Assembly: GCA_023399295.1 (NCBI GenBank)
Contig: JAEWQF010000069.1
Coordinates: forward strand, 1-35,342
Direction: 5' to 3'
DNA from: Bacteroidota bacterium
GTDB taxonomy: Bacteria; Bacteroidota; Bacteroidia; Bacteroidales; Dysgonomonadaceae
Length of the DNA stretch: 35,342 bases
Numbering within the stretch: position 1 is the stretch's first letter; the number at the start of each line of letters is the position of its first letter. The notes under the pieces are model-generated. The model was given only the letters and a program-made list of their open reading frames with translations. It was not told where the DNA came from and did no database searches. Below are positions 16,877 through 25,847 of the stretch, piece after piece. A program made the position numbers and the translations under genes.

Positions 16877-16974
16877 GTTCTTGGTTTGATGTTCTTGGTT
16901 TGATGTTTTTGGTTTGAAGTTCAATGTTCAGAGCTCAAGGTCCAGAGTTTGGAGTTCAAGGTTTGATGTCTGTT
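16877..16974 (+). repeat. Intergenic 7-bp repeat array (GTTYRAK family)
   Basis: Thirteen consecutive in-phase 7-bp units from 16877 to 16967: GTTCTTG, GTTTGAT, GTTCTTG, GTTTGAT, GTTTTTG, GTTTGAA, GTTCAAT, GTTCAGA, GCTCAAG, GTCCAGA, GTTTGGA, GTTCAAG, GTTTGAT. It lies directly upstream of the acyltransferase start and creates a false N-terminal extension in that frame. Confidence 0.9.
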
Positions 16975-17071
16975 ATACAAGAATTCTTGTTCAAGCAGCC
17001 AGTCGAATTTCAACATTATAATTAAAACATTTTGATACAGTTGTTGTTCGCATTTTTTAGGGAACTTAGTT

Positions 17072-17464
17072 TTATTTATATTTGATTCCTTTTAGGTTTG
17101 ACTCTCTCAGGTAATTGATCAATGCCATAATTCCGGAGCTAAGTTTATCAATTTTTGCGAACAGTTGTTCTTTTTCCTCATCAGTAATATATTTAAAATC
17201 AGATGCTCTGTAAAGTTGGGATTTTGTCTCATTGCAAGATCCCAAAGAGATAGAGAGAAAGTTGACAAATTCCTTGTTTCCTCCACGTCCGTATCCTTCT
17301 GCGATGTTATCCATTATGGATCCTGATGAACGATTCATTTGATCTTTCAATGCGTAATCTCTGGAAAATAGCTTGTTGCTATCACTCAAACTTCTTAACT
17401 CTTTACATAATTCCCTTGCTTTGAGCCAAATTTCCAGATCCTCAAATCGATTGATTGTTGCCAT
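17072..17464 (-). CDS. Four-helix-bundle protein (23S rRNA intervening-sequence protein family)
   Basis: 130 residues: MATINRFEDLEIWLKARELC, then a conserved middle (QMNRSSGSIMDNIAEGYGR) and EFVNFLSISLGSCNETKSQL. This is the family first seen inside 23S rRNA intervening sequences and now found as a solo gene in many Bacteroidota; its fold is close to that of Avd, the accessory protein of diversity-generating retroelements. No reverse transcriptase or template repeat is seen nearby. The gene is more AT-rich than its neighbours and is bounded by 7-bp repeat arrays on both sides (16877-16974 and 17566-17642), which suggests that it arrived by transfer. A TAATTTTG element (17495-17488) may be its promoter. 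Function is unknown. Confidence 0.88.
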   Translation of the reverse strand: MATINRFEDLEIWLKARELCKELRSLSDSNKLFSRDYALKDQMNRSSGSIMDNIAEGYGRGGNKEFVNFLSISLGSCNETKSQLYRASDFKYITDEEKEQLFAKIDKLSSGIMALINYLRESNLKGIKYK

Positions 17465-17565
17465 AATTCCGGGGATAATTTGATACCCAAAATTACAACC
17501 TGCATACTATATAACCATCTGAAAATTTTTATTTAACGTTTCAGCCACTTGAAATCCTATTTTCG

Positions 17566-17637
17566 AACCATGAACCATGAACTTCAAACTATAAACTTTG
17601 AACTTTGAACTATAAACTATAAACCATAAACCATGAA

Positions 17638-17642
<5 letters not shown>
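17566..17642 (-). repeat. Intergenic 7-bp repeat array at the 3' end of the ABC-F gene
   Basis: Eleven in-phase plus-strand units from 17566: AACCATG twice, AACTTCA, AACTATA, AACTTTG twice, AACTATA twice, AACCATA, AACCATG, AACTAAT. Read on the minus strand these are GTTYATR-type units that begin at the ABC-F stop codon; the TAG (17640-17638) is itself inside the first unit. Confidence 0.9.
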
Positions 17643-19572
<1,930 letters not shown>

Positions 19573-19622
19573 TTCTCTGAAATTTTGTGCAAAGGAAACG
19601 CTTTTTGGGGGAGTTTGAAAAC

Positions 19623-19784
19623 GTTTTTAGGTTTTTAGGTTATTAAGTTTGTATGTTCATGGTTTATAGTTCATAGTTCATAGTTCACAGTTTGTAGTTC
19701 ACAGTTTATAGTTCACAGTTTATAATTTGTAGTTTATAGTTTGATGAACCCTGAACTTTGAACCCTGAACCCTGAACCCGGAAC
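19623..19784 (+). repeat. Intergenic repeat array with 8-bp then 7-bp period and an inverted end
   Basis: It opens with four 8-bp units (GTTTTTAG twice, GTTATTAA, GTTTGTAT, 19623-19654), continues as thirteen 7-bp units of GTTCATG/GTTTATA/GTTCACA type (19655-19745), then shifts by one base and changes to AACCCTG, AACTTTG, AACCCTG twice and AACCCGG (19747-19781). The GTT and AAC halves are partly complementary and could fold back on each other. Confidence 0.88.
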
Positions 19785-19831
19785 AATTATCTAATAAAAG
19801 CGTGAAACATGCAAATGTGAATTTTTTTGTG

Positions 19832-19839
19832 TATCTTTG
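19832..19839 (+). promoter_or_regulatory. Bacteroidota -7 element of the candidate ncRNA
   Basis: TATCTTTG fits TAnnTTTG. The -33 region is weak. The predicted start lies near 19846, just before the closing helix of the structured RNA. Confidence 0.5.
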
Positions 19840-19844
19840 TCCTC

Positions 19845-20040
19845 CGTAACATATCGTGTGCAGGTCCTACTCATTCAGTTCTTCCCCACCAATTGTTAAT
19901 AAACGTCCTACTCCGGGGTCTGTGGACTGAGGAGTGCGTGAACCGGGTCCTGCCGTCGTGCGGTTGGAACGGTAAGAGAGTAAACCATCAACCGCCCTGT
20001 AGCAACGGGCAGGGAATCAGGATCCCCACCTACATGCGGT
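19845..20040 (+). ncRNA. Candidate structured RNA of about 190 nt, elongated hairpin (6S-like?)
   Basis: Complementary segments nest around one axis. The closing helix is TCGTGTGCAGGT (19854-19865) with ACCTACATGCGG (20028-20039), 12 positions with one mismatch and some G-U pairs. An inner helix is CCTGCC (19949-19954) with GGCAGG (20008-20013). The apical helix is a perfect GCGGTTG (19960-19966) with CAACCGC (19989-19995) and a 22-nt loop. A wide asymmetric internal loop separates the closing and inner helices. Length, own promoter and a long hairpin with a central bubble are like 6S RNA (the Bacteroidales-1 class is a possible match), but the identity is not proved. It may instead be a long structured leader of the DEAD-box gene, since no terminator follows. 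Confidence 0.5.
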
Positions 20041-20096
20041 CACAATAACAACAATACTGCCTCATCAATAAAAAATGGCAGTCATAGACAAAACGA

Positions 20097-21212
20097 ATGA
20101 CATTTAACGAATTAGAGATCATGGAGCCGATCTTAAGGGCTCTCAGTGAAAAAGGATACAACACTCCCACACCCATACAGGAACAAGCCATCATCCCGGC
20201 ACTGCACAACAAAGACATCCTGGGACTGGCACAGACAGGTACAGGCAAGACAGCCGCTTTTGCCATCCCCATCATCCAGCAGCTCTGCTCTGACAGACCC
20301 CTGGGAAAGAAAAGAGAGATCAGGGCGCTGATCCTCACCCCCACACGCGAGTTGGCCATTCAAATCGATGACAGCATCCGTGAGTACAACAAATACACAC
20401 GCCTGCGCCATACCGTGATCTTCGGTGGGGTGAAGCAACATGCACAGGTGAACACCCTCAAGGGAGGCATCGACATCCTTGTCGCCACGCCGGGTCGGCT
20501 GCTCGACCTGATCGGTCAGGGGATCATCACCCTGCAGCACATCCGTCACTTCGTGCTCGATGAGGCAGACCGCATGCTCGACATGGGATTCATCCACGAC
20601 ATCAAGCGGCTGTTGCCGCTGCTGCCCAAGCACAAGCAGACGCTCTTCTTCTCGGCCACCATGCCCGACTCCATTGCCACACTCTCACGCACCATCCTGC
20701 ATAAGCCGGTACGCGTGGAGGTGACACCGGTCTCGTCGGTTGTGGAAACCATCGACCAACGCATCTACCTGGTGGAGAAGCCCGATAAGCAGCACCTGCT
20801 CATCGACCTGCTGCAACATGAACGCGACAAGTCGGTGCTGGTCTTCTCACGCACCAAGCATGGTGCCGACAAGATCGCACGGATCCTGAGCAAGGCGGGA
20901 ATCGGCAGTGCGGCCATCCACGGCAACAAGTCACAGAACGCGCGCCAGCGGGCGCTGAGCGATTTCAAGGCGCGCACCACCAAGGTGTTGATTGCCACCG
21001 ATATCGCTGCCCGTGGCATCGACATCGACCAGCTCGACCTGGTGATCAACTACGACCTGCCCGACGTGGCGGAGACCTATGTGCACCGCATCGGCCGTAC
21101 CGGTCGTGCCGGCAACAGCGGTCGTGCCCTTACCTTCTGTACGTCGGAGGAGAAGCCGATGCTGCACGACATCCAGAAGCTTACGGGCAGGAAGCTGCCG
21201 ATCGCGAATTAG
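20097..21212 (+). CDS. DEAD-box RNA helicase, RhlE-like
   Basis: 371 residues. It unwinds short RNA helices with ATP, in ribosome assembly or mRNA turnover. Motifs in order: Q motif (PTPIQEQAI), Walker A AQTGTGKT, PTRELA, TPGRLLD, DEAD in VLDEADRMLDMGF, SAT in FFSATMP, then RGIDIDQLDLVINYDLP and HRIGRTGRAG. The start MTFNELEIMEPILRAL matches RhlE-type proteins of Bacteroidota. The C-terminal extension is very short. The next gene encodes a cold-shock-domain protein, so the pair may act together in the cold. Upstream lies a long structured region. Confidence 0.93.
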   Translation: MTFNELEIMEPILRALSEKGYNTPTPIQEQAIIPALHNKDILGLAQTGTGKTAAFAIPIIQQLCSDRPLGKKREIRALILTPTRELAIQIDDSIREYNKYTRLRHTVIFGGVKQHAQVNTLKGGIDILVATPGRLLDLIGQGIITLQHIRHFVLDEADRMLDMGFIHDIKRLLPLLPKHKQTLFFSATMPDSIATLSRTILHKPVRVEVTPVSSVVETIDQRIYLVEKPDKQHLLIDLLQHERDKSVLVFSRTKHGADKIARILSKAGIGSAAIHGNKSQNARQRALSDFKARTTKVLIATDIAARGIDIDQLDLVINYDLPDVAETYVHRIGRTGRAGNSGRALTFCTSEEKPMLHDIQKLTGRKLPIAN

Positions 21213-21216
21213 GGGG

Positions 21217-21356
21217 TTAGCTGTTAGAATTTAGCTTTAAGTTTTAAGTTTTAAGTTTTAAGCTGTTAGATTTTAGCTTTAAGCTGTTAGCTTCAAACTT
21301 CAAACTTCAAACTAAGAACGAATTAACGTACTAACGTACCAACATAATAACTTAAA
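21217..21356 (+). repeat. Intergenic repeat array, 7-bp then 8-bp period
   Basis: Fourteen in-phase 7-bp units from 21217 to 21314 (TTAGCTG, TTAGAAT, TTAGCTT, TAAGTTT three times, TAAGCTG and so on, ending CAAACTT twice and CAAACTA), then five 8-bp units (AACGAATT, AACGTACT, AACGTACC, AACATAAT, AACTTAAA, 21317-21356). It begins 4 bp after the helicase stop and ends 19 bp before the cold-shock gene. Confidence 0.85.
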
Positions 21357-21375
21357 AAACTATTTAAACGAATCA

Positions 21376-21825
21376 ATGGCAAAATCAAATTCATTCAACA
21401 AAAGAGAGATCGAGAAGCAGAAGCAGCAGAAGAAGAAAGAGAAACTGAAGAAGAAAGAGGAACGCAAACAACAGGGTACCAGCTCCTTCGAGGACATGAT
21501 CGCCTATGTCGATGCCAACGGTGTGATCATTGATACCCCACCTGAACCCATTCACGAAGATGAGAAGATTGAACTGGAGGATATCGAGATCTCAGTACCC
21601 CGTAAGGAGGTGACCGAAGAAGCGGGCGACCCGGAAGGACGTGTCGACTTCTACGATGAGACACGCGGCTTCGGGTTCATCCGCGAGGGCAACAGCGTGA
21701 TCAAATACTTCTTCCACAAGAGCAATGCCGAGCATGGAATTGGCGAAGGTGACCTTGTCACCTACCGACTCGAACGCGGTCCCAAGGGAATGAATGCCGT
21801 GGATGTGAAGATCATCCACTCATAA
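21376..21825 (+). CDS. Cold-shock-domain protein with Lys-rich N-terminus
   Basis: 149 residues. The first 35 are highly basic (KREIEKQKQQKKKEKLKKK), probably flexible and RNA-binding. The middle is acidic. The C-terminal cold-shock domain (about 85-149) runs GRVDFYDETRGFGFIREG with RNP1-like GFGFI and RNP2-like YFFH, then GDLVTYRLERGPKGMNAVDV. It binds single-stranded RNA or DNA and may melt RNA structure together with the DEAD-box helicase encoded upstream. This basic-tail plus cold-shock architecture is common in Bacteroidota. A very strong terminator follows at once. Confidence 0.93.
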   Translation: MAKSNSFNKREIEKQKQQKKKEKLKKKEERKQQGTSSFEDMIAYVDANGVIIDTPPEPIHEDEKIELEDIEISVPRKEVTEEAGDPEGRVDFYDETRGFGFIREGNSVIKYFFHKSNAEHGIGEGDLVTYRLERGPKGMNAVDVKIIHS

Positions 21826-21828
21826 GAC

Positions 21829-21874
21829 AAAGAGGATGCATCAATACTGAATTATTGATGCATCCTCTTTTTTT
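21829..21874 (+). terminator. Rho-independent terminator of the cold-shock gene
   Basis: A perfect 16-bp stem, AGAGGATGCATCAATA (21831-21846) with TATTGATGCATCCTCT (21853-21868), a 6-nt loop CTGAAT, and a run of Ts. Two further A-T pairs extend the base. It marks the left edge of the AT-rich island. Confidence 0.93.
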
Positions 21875-21919
21875 ATTGAAAGCCATGGCAATGAAGGCAA
21901 AGACCATGGTGATTTATCG

Positions 21920-21943
21920 GATCCGTATTGGCGGATCTTTTTT
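21920..21943 (+). terminator. Second terminator-like hairpin
   Basis: GATCCG (21920-21925), loop TATTGG, CGGATC (21932-21937), then six Ts. It is shorter than the first and may be a backup terminator. Confidence 0.55.
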
Positions 21944-22047
21944 GTGTCCGTTAAATTCGCATGACCTATAAGTCAGATTATTAGAGTGATACTTGCTTTT
22001 TTAGCGTTAAATTTTCAGTAAGTGGTATCATCGCTAAATATTTCTGA

Positions 22048-22055
22048 TATATTTG
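22048..22055 (+). promoter_or_regulatory. Bacteroidota -7 element of the island secreted-protein gene
   Basis: TATATTTG about 98 nt before the ATG at 22153. No clear -33 TTTG is present at the normal distance. Confidence 0.5.
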
Positions 22056-22152
22056 TAAAGTATTATCAGTCGCAACAATTGATCTGTCACAACAACTTAT
22101 TGAGAGACACTGTCAGGAAAAACCTGCAATCGATTATATAATCTTCATCGCA

Positions 22153-22812
22153 ATGAAAAAAATTGTTGTAACCGGATTTGCAATGTTGGTTCTCCTTTCT
22201 GCCTATTCGCAAGACAATAAAGGTGTTGAGAGCGAAGTTCAGAAAGAAAAAATCATCCTGCTCGATGAATTGGTCGTATATCCGAAGGGTGACATTGAAC
22301 TGTTGAAATCACCGGATCGGAAGAATATCAGAGTCGCAATCAAAGGAAAATCAAAGTTTGTTTCACAAATAAACCTCGTCACAAACAGAGTTGTCTGCAT
22401 CAGAGGGATAGAGTTTTACTTTAACTATCGATGGGGTGACTCCGAGAAGGATGGTTTTATTGTAAAGCCGATCATCATGGATTCAGAAGATGAAAAGCCT
22501 TCGGCGATACTTTTCGAAGGGCCCGGCTATTTTATTACGAAGAAAGTGGATCAAAAGATGTATCTTGATCTAACAGAGTATGAAATAGAAATAGACAATC
22601 ATTCACCTTTCTACATTGGGCTGGAATTTGTAGAGGCCATCGGCAATTCAGTCTTTGAAGATTTTAACATCACCATGTCAATTGTTCCCAAACAGAGTGA
22701 CATCGCTTATGTGAAAGGGAATTGTCCCACCTGCGATTTTGCTGCTTTAAACCTCGATCCCAAAACAGGATTGTGCATAAAACACCGGTTGTTTTACTCC
22801 TTCAAGCAGTAA
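22153..22812 (+). CDS. Secreted hypothetical protein of the AT-rich island
   Basis: 219 residues. A signal peptide (MKKIVVTGFAMLVLLSAYSQ) is followed by a mainly beta-rich domain with blocks SPDRKNIRVAIKGKSKF and RGIEFYFNYRWGD, which recall the beta-sandwich proteins common in the Bacteroidota envelope. The C-terminus has a CPTC pair (GNCPTCDF) and one more Cys (GLCIKH). It probably acts in the periplasm or on the cell surface. It is convergent with the six-gene operon on the other strand and has the same AT-rich codon use, so it may have come with it, but no functional link is shown. I do not recognise the family. Confidence 0.75.
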   Translation: MKKIVVTGFAMLVLLSAYSQDNKGVESEVQKEKIILLDELVVYPKGDIELLKSPDRKNIRVAIKGKSKFVSQINLVTNRVVCIRGIEFYFNYRWGDSEKDGFIVKPIIMDSEDEKPSAILFEGPGYFITKKVDQKMYLDLTEYEIEIDNHSPFYIGLEFVEAIGNSVFEDFNITMSIVPKQSDIAYVKGNCPTCDFAALNLDPKTGLCIKHRLFYSFKQ

Positions 22813-22897
22813 TTCAATTTAATTCGGTTATTCTGCCAACACAAAAGCGGCATCAGGAGATTGAATGCTGCGGATGTGATGATAAATACATCTATTA

Positions 22898-23872
22898 CTA
22901 CCTGGCCATTTCAGTAATCTGTGAAATATTGAATTTCCCGTCAATTTCTTGAATTTCAAACTTACCATTCATCACATTGAAGAAGAACTCTTTTATCTTT
23001 TCTATTGAAATGGTGATTGTTTTCCCGGATGAATCAGTTCCCAGGTCGTATGTCTTGAGTAACTGTGAATCCAGACTTGCTGCAGTCAACAAAAAATGAT
23101 TTTGGAATTTATCAGTGTCAAGTAAATCAACTGCCAATACTTTACCGATCACAGTATAACTTCTCAATGTTTTCTGAATGTCTTCATTTGACAATGTAGT
23201 TTTCACTTCATCGGTATTGATGTTGATTTCAATCTTACCGGAATTCTTTGCTTGTTCAATTCCTTTATACAAAGAACCCAAATCAGCGAGACTCAAGTTG
23301 AATAGCTTGGCATCAGCAGTTGCGTGAATCTTCTCAATTGAAAAGGCACTCGGCAGTAACAGATGTACAGTTTGATCGATTCTGATTGATGGTGTATTGA
23401 AAGTGCCAACAATAGAATTTGTCAAATCAATTTGTTGTGTTGCAAAAACACCCCCAATCACCACACAGTTTTCAAGGATAACTTCATCTGCATAAATGCT
23501 ACCTGCCACGAATGCATTATAAAGTGTAACACTTTCAGCATTAATATCAGAATGAAAAATCAGATCACAATTGGCCGCTCTGGATACGATCGAGTTTGTT
23601 GATCCGACACTTTTTTTGAATGAAATTTTTCCGCAAGCTTCACTGTTCACATAAATCTCAAATTGGGTAAAAACAGCACCTTTAATTTCTAGATCACCAT
23701 TTTGTATTTCAAGTTTATATGCGAATACAGGACCTTCAATTACCGTATCCCCTTCAATCGTAATGGTACGATTCAGCTCCGCTACTTTTTCCGGTAAGAT
23801 AGAACCTCTCACCAGATTGTCTTTCAGTAAGATGTTGTTATCGTTGAAACGAATTTCCTTTAATTCTTTCAT
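22898..23872 (-). CDS. Bactofilin-like beta-repeat protein with extra C-terminal domain
   Basis: 324 residues. The first 170 or so show short repeated beta strands with Gly/Asn turns (for example ITIEGDTVIEGPVFAY, LEIQNGDLEIKGAVF, ADEVILENCVVIGGVFA), as in bactofilin-type polymer-forming proteins that build a right-handed beta-helix. The remaining part (about 175-324) is alpha/beta, with IEININTDEVKTTLSNEDIQ, and is not found in plain bactofilins. No signal peptide or membrane helix, so it is cytoplasmic. Last gene of the six-gene operon, 30 bp after the 337-aa gene. It may give the assembly a polymeric base. The bactofilin assignment is by fold pattern only. Confidence 0.7.
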   Translation of the reverse strand: MKELKEIRFNDNNILLKDNLVRGSILPEKVAELNRTITIEGDTVIEGPVFAYKLEIQNGDLEIKGAVFTQFEIYVNSEACGKISFKKSVGSTNSIVSRAANCDLIFHSDINAESVTLYNAFVAGSIYADEVILENCVVIGGVFATQQIDLTNSIVGTFNTPSIRIDQTVHLLLPSAFSIEKIHATADAKLFNLSLADLGSLYKGIEQAKNSGKIEININTDEVKTTLSNEDIQKTLRSYTVIGKVLAVDLLDTDKFQNHFLLTAASLDSQLLKTYDLGTDSSGKTITISIEKIKEFFFNVMNGKFEIQEIDGKFNISQITEMAR

Positions 23873-23902
23873 CTTGATATATCCTTTAATTGTTATAATT
23901 AA

Positions 23903-24916
23903 TTACGTGAAAAGTTGAACTATTCTTTCTTTGACACGGTTGTTATGATAGCTGTCAGTTGCATATGCTTGATTGACTTCTGAATTAAAATAGCGAAGGA
24001 TTTGGTCGTTTTTATTGAAACCTTGATTGGGATTGTTCTGATTTCTCATTTTTTCAATCACAACTTTAGAAACGTCATAGTTGATATACCTGGACTGGAA
24101 GACGCTCCTGTTAATATGATTTTGCTCATTTAGCGTTTCAAGATAGCAAATAGGTAAATATTTTTTTGCTGATATATTGTCGTTTAACATGCAATGCACA
24201 ATTGTATTCTCTGTCTTTTTTTGTTTCCATAAGAAAATTTTAGACTGATTGATGGTGTCCAATGCCCTTTTCTTTGCAACCGATGCATAGATTTTTGCTT
24301 GTAATATACTTCCTTCAGCACCACTCACTGCAACCGTGCTGACTAAGTCATTTTCTGATGTGCGATTGGCATGTGTATCACAGCTTTTTTTTAAAGTAAA
24401 TACAACTCTATCCAACTCATGTATACGATTCGTCAGTTCATTGTTCAAATCCTCAAAGATCTTCTGATAGCGACTCGTGAGCCTGTTGTAATCATTTTCC
24501 ATCTGTTTCTTCTTTGAGACACAGCTCTTGGCCAATTCATGCAGGTGCAACAAATGTGCATCGATCTTTTGAGACAATTCCACAATTTGTTGACTGATCT
24601 CAGAACGAATCGTTTTAAAGAAACCATCGATAATTGTTTTACCTACTTTCTTTGCATTCCTGTCAATTGATACAAGTTGTGCGCTCTCAGTTGCTACAAC
24701 TGCCCCAGTAAGTAATTTCACGCTGTTATTGCAACGTTCAACACTTTGGTCAAATGGATCGGTGTCAACATCAATTATCACGTTTACATCTTCATATTCT
24801 ACTCCACTATATGGAACCGAACCGGATCCGCCATTTTCAGATGCCGGATAACTGTAATTTACCGAACCCGAATATCGTACGACGATCCTTTCATTGTATG
24901 ACCTTCTGTAACTCAT
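23903..24916 (-). CDS. Helical protein, paralogue of the next upstream gene (337 aa)
   Basis: 337 residues. A Tyr/Ser-rich N-terminal segment (MSYRRSYNERIVVRYSGSVN, about 1-45) precedes DVDTDPF and a conserved block NNSVKLLTGAVVATESA (about 60-80). A long helical region (about 95-180) follows, rich in Gln/Glu/Lys: GFFKTIRSEISQQI, then NDYNRLTSRYQKIFEDL. The C-terminus ends with RVKERIVQLF. Order and blocks match the 302-aa gene at 24928-25836, so the two arose by tandem duplication. There is no membrane helix; it is probably cytoplasmic and may form coiled-coil oligomers. Family is not recognised. In the operon it follows the 302-aa gene by 11 bp. Confidence 0.75.
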   Translation of the reverse strand: MSYRRSYNERIVVRYSGSVNYSYPASENGGSGSVPYSGVEYEDVNVIIDVDTDPFDQSVERCNNSVKLLTGAVVATESAQLVSIDRNAKKVGKTIIDGFFKTIRSEISQQIVELSQKIDAHLLHLHELAKSCVSKKKQMENDYNRLTSRYQKIFEDLNNELTNRIHELDRVVFTLKKSCDTHANRTSENDLVSTVAVSGAEGSILQAKIYASVAKKRALDTINQSKIFLWKQKKTENTIVHCMLNDNISAKKYLPICYLETLNEQNHINRSVFQSRYINYDVSKVVIEKMRNQNNPNQGFNKNDQILRYFNSEVNQAYATDSYHNNRVKERIVQLFT

Positions 24917-24927
24917 CCTTATTGCAT

Positions 24928-25836
24928 TTAAATGGTTTGATAACTGTTGGCCAAGAAGAGTTTATTTGCCATCTCTTTAACCCTTTGAGAGGAACCACTC
25001 GTAGATGAGATTTTCATGAATTCACTCTGAATTTCATTTTCCATATCCGTCGCATCTCTCCATTGAAAGTGATCCACGCTTGCGATCGCGCTGTTTTTTA
25101 TCGCAATCTGGGAATGCATTGTAAAATGTGTATTACAAAGTGTCACCTCAATACTTTTGCTGTTAAATTTGTCAAGGTTGGTTTCACTGATCAAAATAGG
25201 CACATAAAGTGTTGCATTTTTTTTATCTCCTTGTAACAGGATACGATCTGTAAGTTCTTTTTGTGTATAAAGATCTCTGATGAATTTTGTCATGGAATGA
25301 ATGACATTCACCCCTCTAGATTTCAAATTGGAAGCAAGAATCTTTTGGCTTATTGTCAGTGACTCCAGTTGAGACACAGGAATTGTTGCAGTGAGTTGTT
25401 TCGATCTGTTGGAAACCTTTTCAATATCCCTTACTGCAAATTCTGTGACCGGTTTTTCCAGTTCAAACACTCTCTGTTTTAAATTTGAGTTAAGACTGTT
25501 AAATAGTTTTAGATAGCGTGCGGATATCATGTTATAATCGCGCTCCATTCTTCCTTTAATCGCCAGCAATTGTTTCTTCTGTTGATTCAATTGCATTATA
25601 TGTGAATCGACCTGACTTTGAAGTCGTGCTATCTTTTGTGAAATTTGTGAACGGATCAGCGTATAAAATCCTTTATTCACATTGTCACAAACAGCGTCAG
25701 CTGCTTTTGCTTCTGCCAATACAACGGCTGTTTGCATTGCAACTACTGCACCAGTAGTTACTTTCACGTTGTTGGACACACTTCCCATTTCCTGAGCCAT
25801 GGGCTCCGTGTCAACAATATAATTAAATGTTGCCAT
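24928..25836 (-). CDS. Helical protein, paralogue of the 337-aa gene (302 aa)
   Basis: 302 residues. It starts ATFNYIVDTEPMAQEMGS and has the same blocks as the 337-aa paralogue: NNVKVTTGAVVAMQTA, then GFYTLIRSQISQKI, then RDYNMISARYLKLFNSL, and at the end RVKEMANKLF. It lacks the Tyr/Ser-rich N-terminal extension. The middle is a long amphipathic helix set (about 55-140), then VRDIEKVSNRSKQL and a mixed C-terminal domain (YVPILISETNLDKF). No catalytic motif, membrane helix or signal peptide is seen. It lies 11 bp after the large membrane coiled-coil gene. It looks like a structural component of the operon's product. PspA homology was considered but the conserved blocks do not fit. Confidence 0.75.
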   Translation of the reverse strand: MATFNYIVDTEPMAQEMGSVSNNVKVTTGAVVAMQTAVVLAEAKAADAVCDNVNKGFYTLIRSQISQKIARLQSQVDSHIMQLNQQKKQLLAIKGRMERDYNMISARYLKLFNSLNSNLKQRVFELEKPVTEFAVRDIEKVSNRSKQLTATIPVSQLESLTISQKILASNLKSRGVNVIHSMTKFIRDLYTQKELTDRILLQGDKKNATLYVPILISETNLDKFNSKSIEVTLCNTHFTMHSQIAIKNSAIASVDHFQWRDATDMENEIQSEFMKISSTSGSSQRVKEMANKLFLANSYQTI

Positions 25837-25847
25837 AGTTGAACCCT

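Larger units (their letters stand above)
19573..20096 (+). other. Long non-coding stretch between ABC-F and DEAD-box genes
   Basis: This 524-bp gap holds the repeat array at 19623-19784, a promoter element at 19832, a candidate structured RNA at about 19845-20040 and a small inverted repeat ACTGCC/GGCAGT (20056-20061 and 20077-20082) just before the helicase start. No convincing protein gene is seen in it. Confidence 0.8.
21826..22152 (+). other. Gene-free left border of the AT-rich island
   Basis: This 327-bp gap holds the two terminators (21829-21874, 21920-21943) and, further right, AT-rich sequence with a promoter element at 22048-22055. The change from GC-rich codons to AT-rich sequence occurs here. 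I see no integrase, tRNA remnant or att-like repeat. Confidence 0.7.

Noticed and set aside
17072..17464. Diversity-generating retroelement
   Set aside because: The four-helix-bundle protein is Avd-like in fold only; there is no reverse transcriptase, variable repeat or template repeat near it.
19827..20048. 73-aa open frame in the gap before the DEAD-box gene
   Set aside because: The frame has no recognisable protein features, and the same stretch forms strong nested RNA helices behind a promoter.
23903..25836. PspA/IM30 identity for the paralogous helical proteins
   Set aside because: The YdjI analogy made this tempting, but the N-terminal amphipathic helix and the family blocks of PspA are not seen; they also have a non-helical C-terminal domain.
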